This document shows, piece after piece, positions 63,083 through 64,000 of a stretch of DNA of 64,000 nucleotides (the stretch's first letter is position 1; the number at the start of each line of letters is the position of its first letter). Source of the stretch: an uncultured Ruminococcus sp. (lineage in GTDB: Bacteria > Bacillota > Clostridia > Oscillospirales > Acutalibacteraceae); assembly GCA_902762615.1 (NCBI GenBank), contig CACWOX010000009.1:18566-82565 (forward strand). The letters run 5' to 3'. Under the pieces are notes generated by a model, which searched no databases, was not told the origin of the DNA, and worked only from the letters and a program-made list of their open reading frames with translations. Made by a program: the position numbers and the translations under genes.

Positions 63083-63265
63083 ATGTTTGAAAAGAAAACC
63101 CGCGTCAATCTGACGAATGAAGAAAAACGCCTGCTGTTACATAGCCTTGTGGAACTCAAGAATGACTTGATTCGGCAAGGCAGATACACCGACTGCGTGG
63201 ATGAGCTGATCTACAAAATCGCCAGCGCAAAGGTGAAAAAGGTCAGGAGCGTTCCTGCGAGATAA
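63083..63265 (+). CDS. Small protein ahead of parA
   Basis: 60 residues from the ATG at 63083 (AGGAGG upstream); the longer frame from 62987 starts in the -35 box. The protein is short, charged and mostly helical (LTNEEKRLLLHSLVELKNDL), with no motif I recognise. Small genes of this kind are common just before parA in integrative and conjugative elements of Clostridia, and often hold plasmid-type functions. A terminator separates it from parA. Confidence 0.7.
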   Translation: MFEKKTRVNLTNEEKRLLLHSLVELKNDLIRQGRYTDCVDELIYKIASAKVKKVRSVPAR

Positions 63266-63280
63266 GGCACAACCCCGCAA

Positions 63281-63324
63281 GCCGTTTGTTTATGTATTTT
63301 CCACATAAACGGACGGTTTTTTTT
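63281..63324 (+). terminator. Terminator before parA
   Basis: Stem CCGTTTGTTTATGT (63282-63295) with ACATAAACGGACGG (63303-63316), with two G-T pairs, followed by eight T. Confidence 0.85.
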
Positions 63325-63408
63325 GTTGCCCGGAAAAACCCTGATCACACAGTACATAGCCGTCTGGAAACAGTCGGCTAAATTTTTTCAAAGGAAGGAG
63401 CAAATCAC

Positions 63409-64000
63409 ATGAACCAAACCAAAGTCATTGCCATCGCCAACCAGAAGGGCGGCGTCGGCAAGACGACCACGGCGGCGAACCTCGGCGCGGGACTGACACA
63501 GCTCGGACGGAGGGTTTTGCTCGTTGACGCGGATTCTCAGGCGAGCCTGACGGTATCGCTCGGCGTGAGCCAGCCGGACGATCTGCCGGTGACGGTGGGC
63601 AACATCATCCAGAATATCATGGACGACACACCCTTTGACCCGCGTGAAGGTATCATTCACCACTCGGAGGGCTTTGACCTGCTGCCGTCGAATATTTTGC
63701 TGTCCGGCACGGAAGTCCGCATGGTGAACGCCATGAGCCGCGAGAGGCTGCTGTCGCAGTACCTTGACACGGTGAAGCGCGACTATGACTATGTGCTGAT
63801 CGACTGCACTCCGTCGCTCGGCGTGCTGACGCTCAACGCACTGGCGGCGGCGGACAGCGTCATCATTCCCACCCAGCAGCATTATCTCTCCGCCAAAGGA
63901 TTGGAACTGCTGCTGCAAACGGTATCCAGAGTGCGCAAGACCATCAATCCGAGCCTGCAAATCGACGGGATTCTCATGACGATGGTGCGCCCCAACACGG
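63409..64000 (+). CDS. parA: ParA/Soj-type partition ATPase (N-terminal part)
   Basis: 197 residues visible; the gene runs past the window end. The deviant Walker A KGGVGKTT is at about 13-20 (ANQKGGVGKTTTAANLG), the A' motif is at LLVDADSQASLT, and Walker B is YVLIDCTPSLGVL. AAGGAAGGAG precedes the ATG at 63409. ParA proteins move plasmid or chromosome origins with ParB. The base composition is higher in G+C than the repeat-rich sequence just before it, and the gene probably opens the backbone of an integrated mobile element beyond the window. Confidence 0.92.
   Translation, partial: MNQTKVIAIANQKGGVGKTTTAANLGAGLTQLGRRVLLVDADSQASLTVSLGVSQPDDLPVTVGNIIQNIMDDTPFDPREGIIHHSEGFDLLPSNILLSGTEVRMVNAMSRERLLSQYLDTVKRDYDYVLIDCTPSLGVLTLNALAAADSVIIPTQQHYLSAKGLELLLQTVSRVRKTINPSLQIDGILMTMVRPNT

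Overview
The window looks like a chromosomal segment of a low-GC-type Gram-positive anaerobe, most likely a gut Clostridia member of the Ruminococcaceae/Oscillospiraceae kind. This is inferred from gene content and order, not from a search. Pointers are a T-box RNA upstream of proS, a split two-subunit transketolase, a sepF/ylmH/divIVA/ileS/lspA cluster, consensus TTGACA-17-TATAAT promoters, strong AGGAGG-type ribosome binding sites, frequent TTG/GTG starts, and a lipoprotein serpin of a kind known from gut commensals.

Left part (1-12.3 kb): a partial MATE exporter; a sigma factor, membrane protein and serpin operon; two complete ferrous iron (Feo) systems, one a FeoA-FeoB fusion with a Cys-rich partner and a PHP phosphatase gene, the other separate feoA and feoB, divergent around a perfect palindrome; T-box-controlled proS; a flavodoxin and an acetyltransferase. 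Middle (12.4-30.2 kb): one long minus-strand block with split transketolase, rluD-lspA-ileS, divIVA-ylmH-sepF-yggS, an HlyD-like membrane protein, miaA-mutL, tatD and mutS. From 30.4 to 43.7 kb: queH, an ArsC-like protein, a teichoic-acid-type polymerase/glycosyltransferase fusion, an EF-G paralogue, a transglutaminase/DUF4358/MBOAT/DHHW cassette for surface polymer O-acylation, and thioredoxin.

43.7-45.9 kb is an accessory island. It has iteron-like repeat arrays around an AT-rich core, a self-cleaving LexA/CI-like repressor, and three small genes that look like phage regulators, read from two divergent consensus promoters. Then come gdhA, an orphan fumarase beta subunit with two exported PIG-L deacetylases, a large SH3b/amidase protein, a BceRS/BceAB-type antibiotic-sensing operon, and a striking YidC-like/phosphatase-superfamily fusion protein. 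The right end (61.6-64 kb) has a LiaF-like membrane protein abutting a truncated four-helix-bundle gene, a repeat-rich stretch with no intact gene, and the start of a ParA partition module that probably belongs to an integrated mobile element.

A family of intergenic repeats (short tandem runs followed by a GCGC palindrome) is scattered between genes on both strands. No tRNA, rRNA, CRISPR array or transposase gene was recognised.
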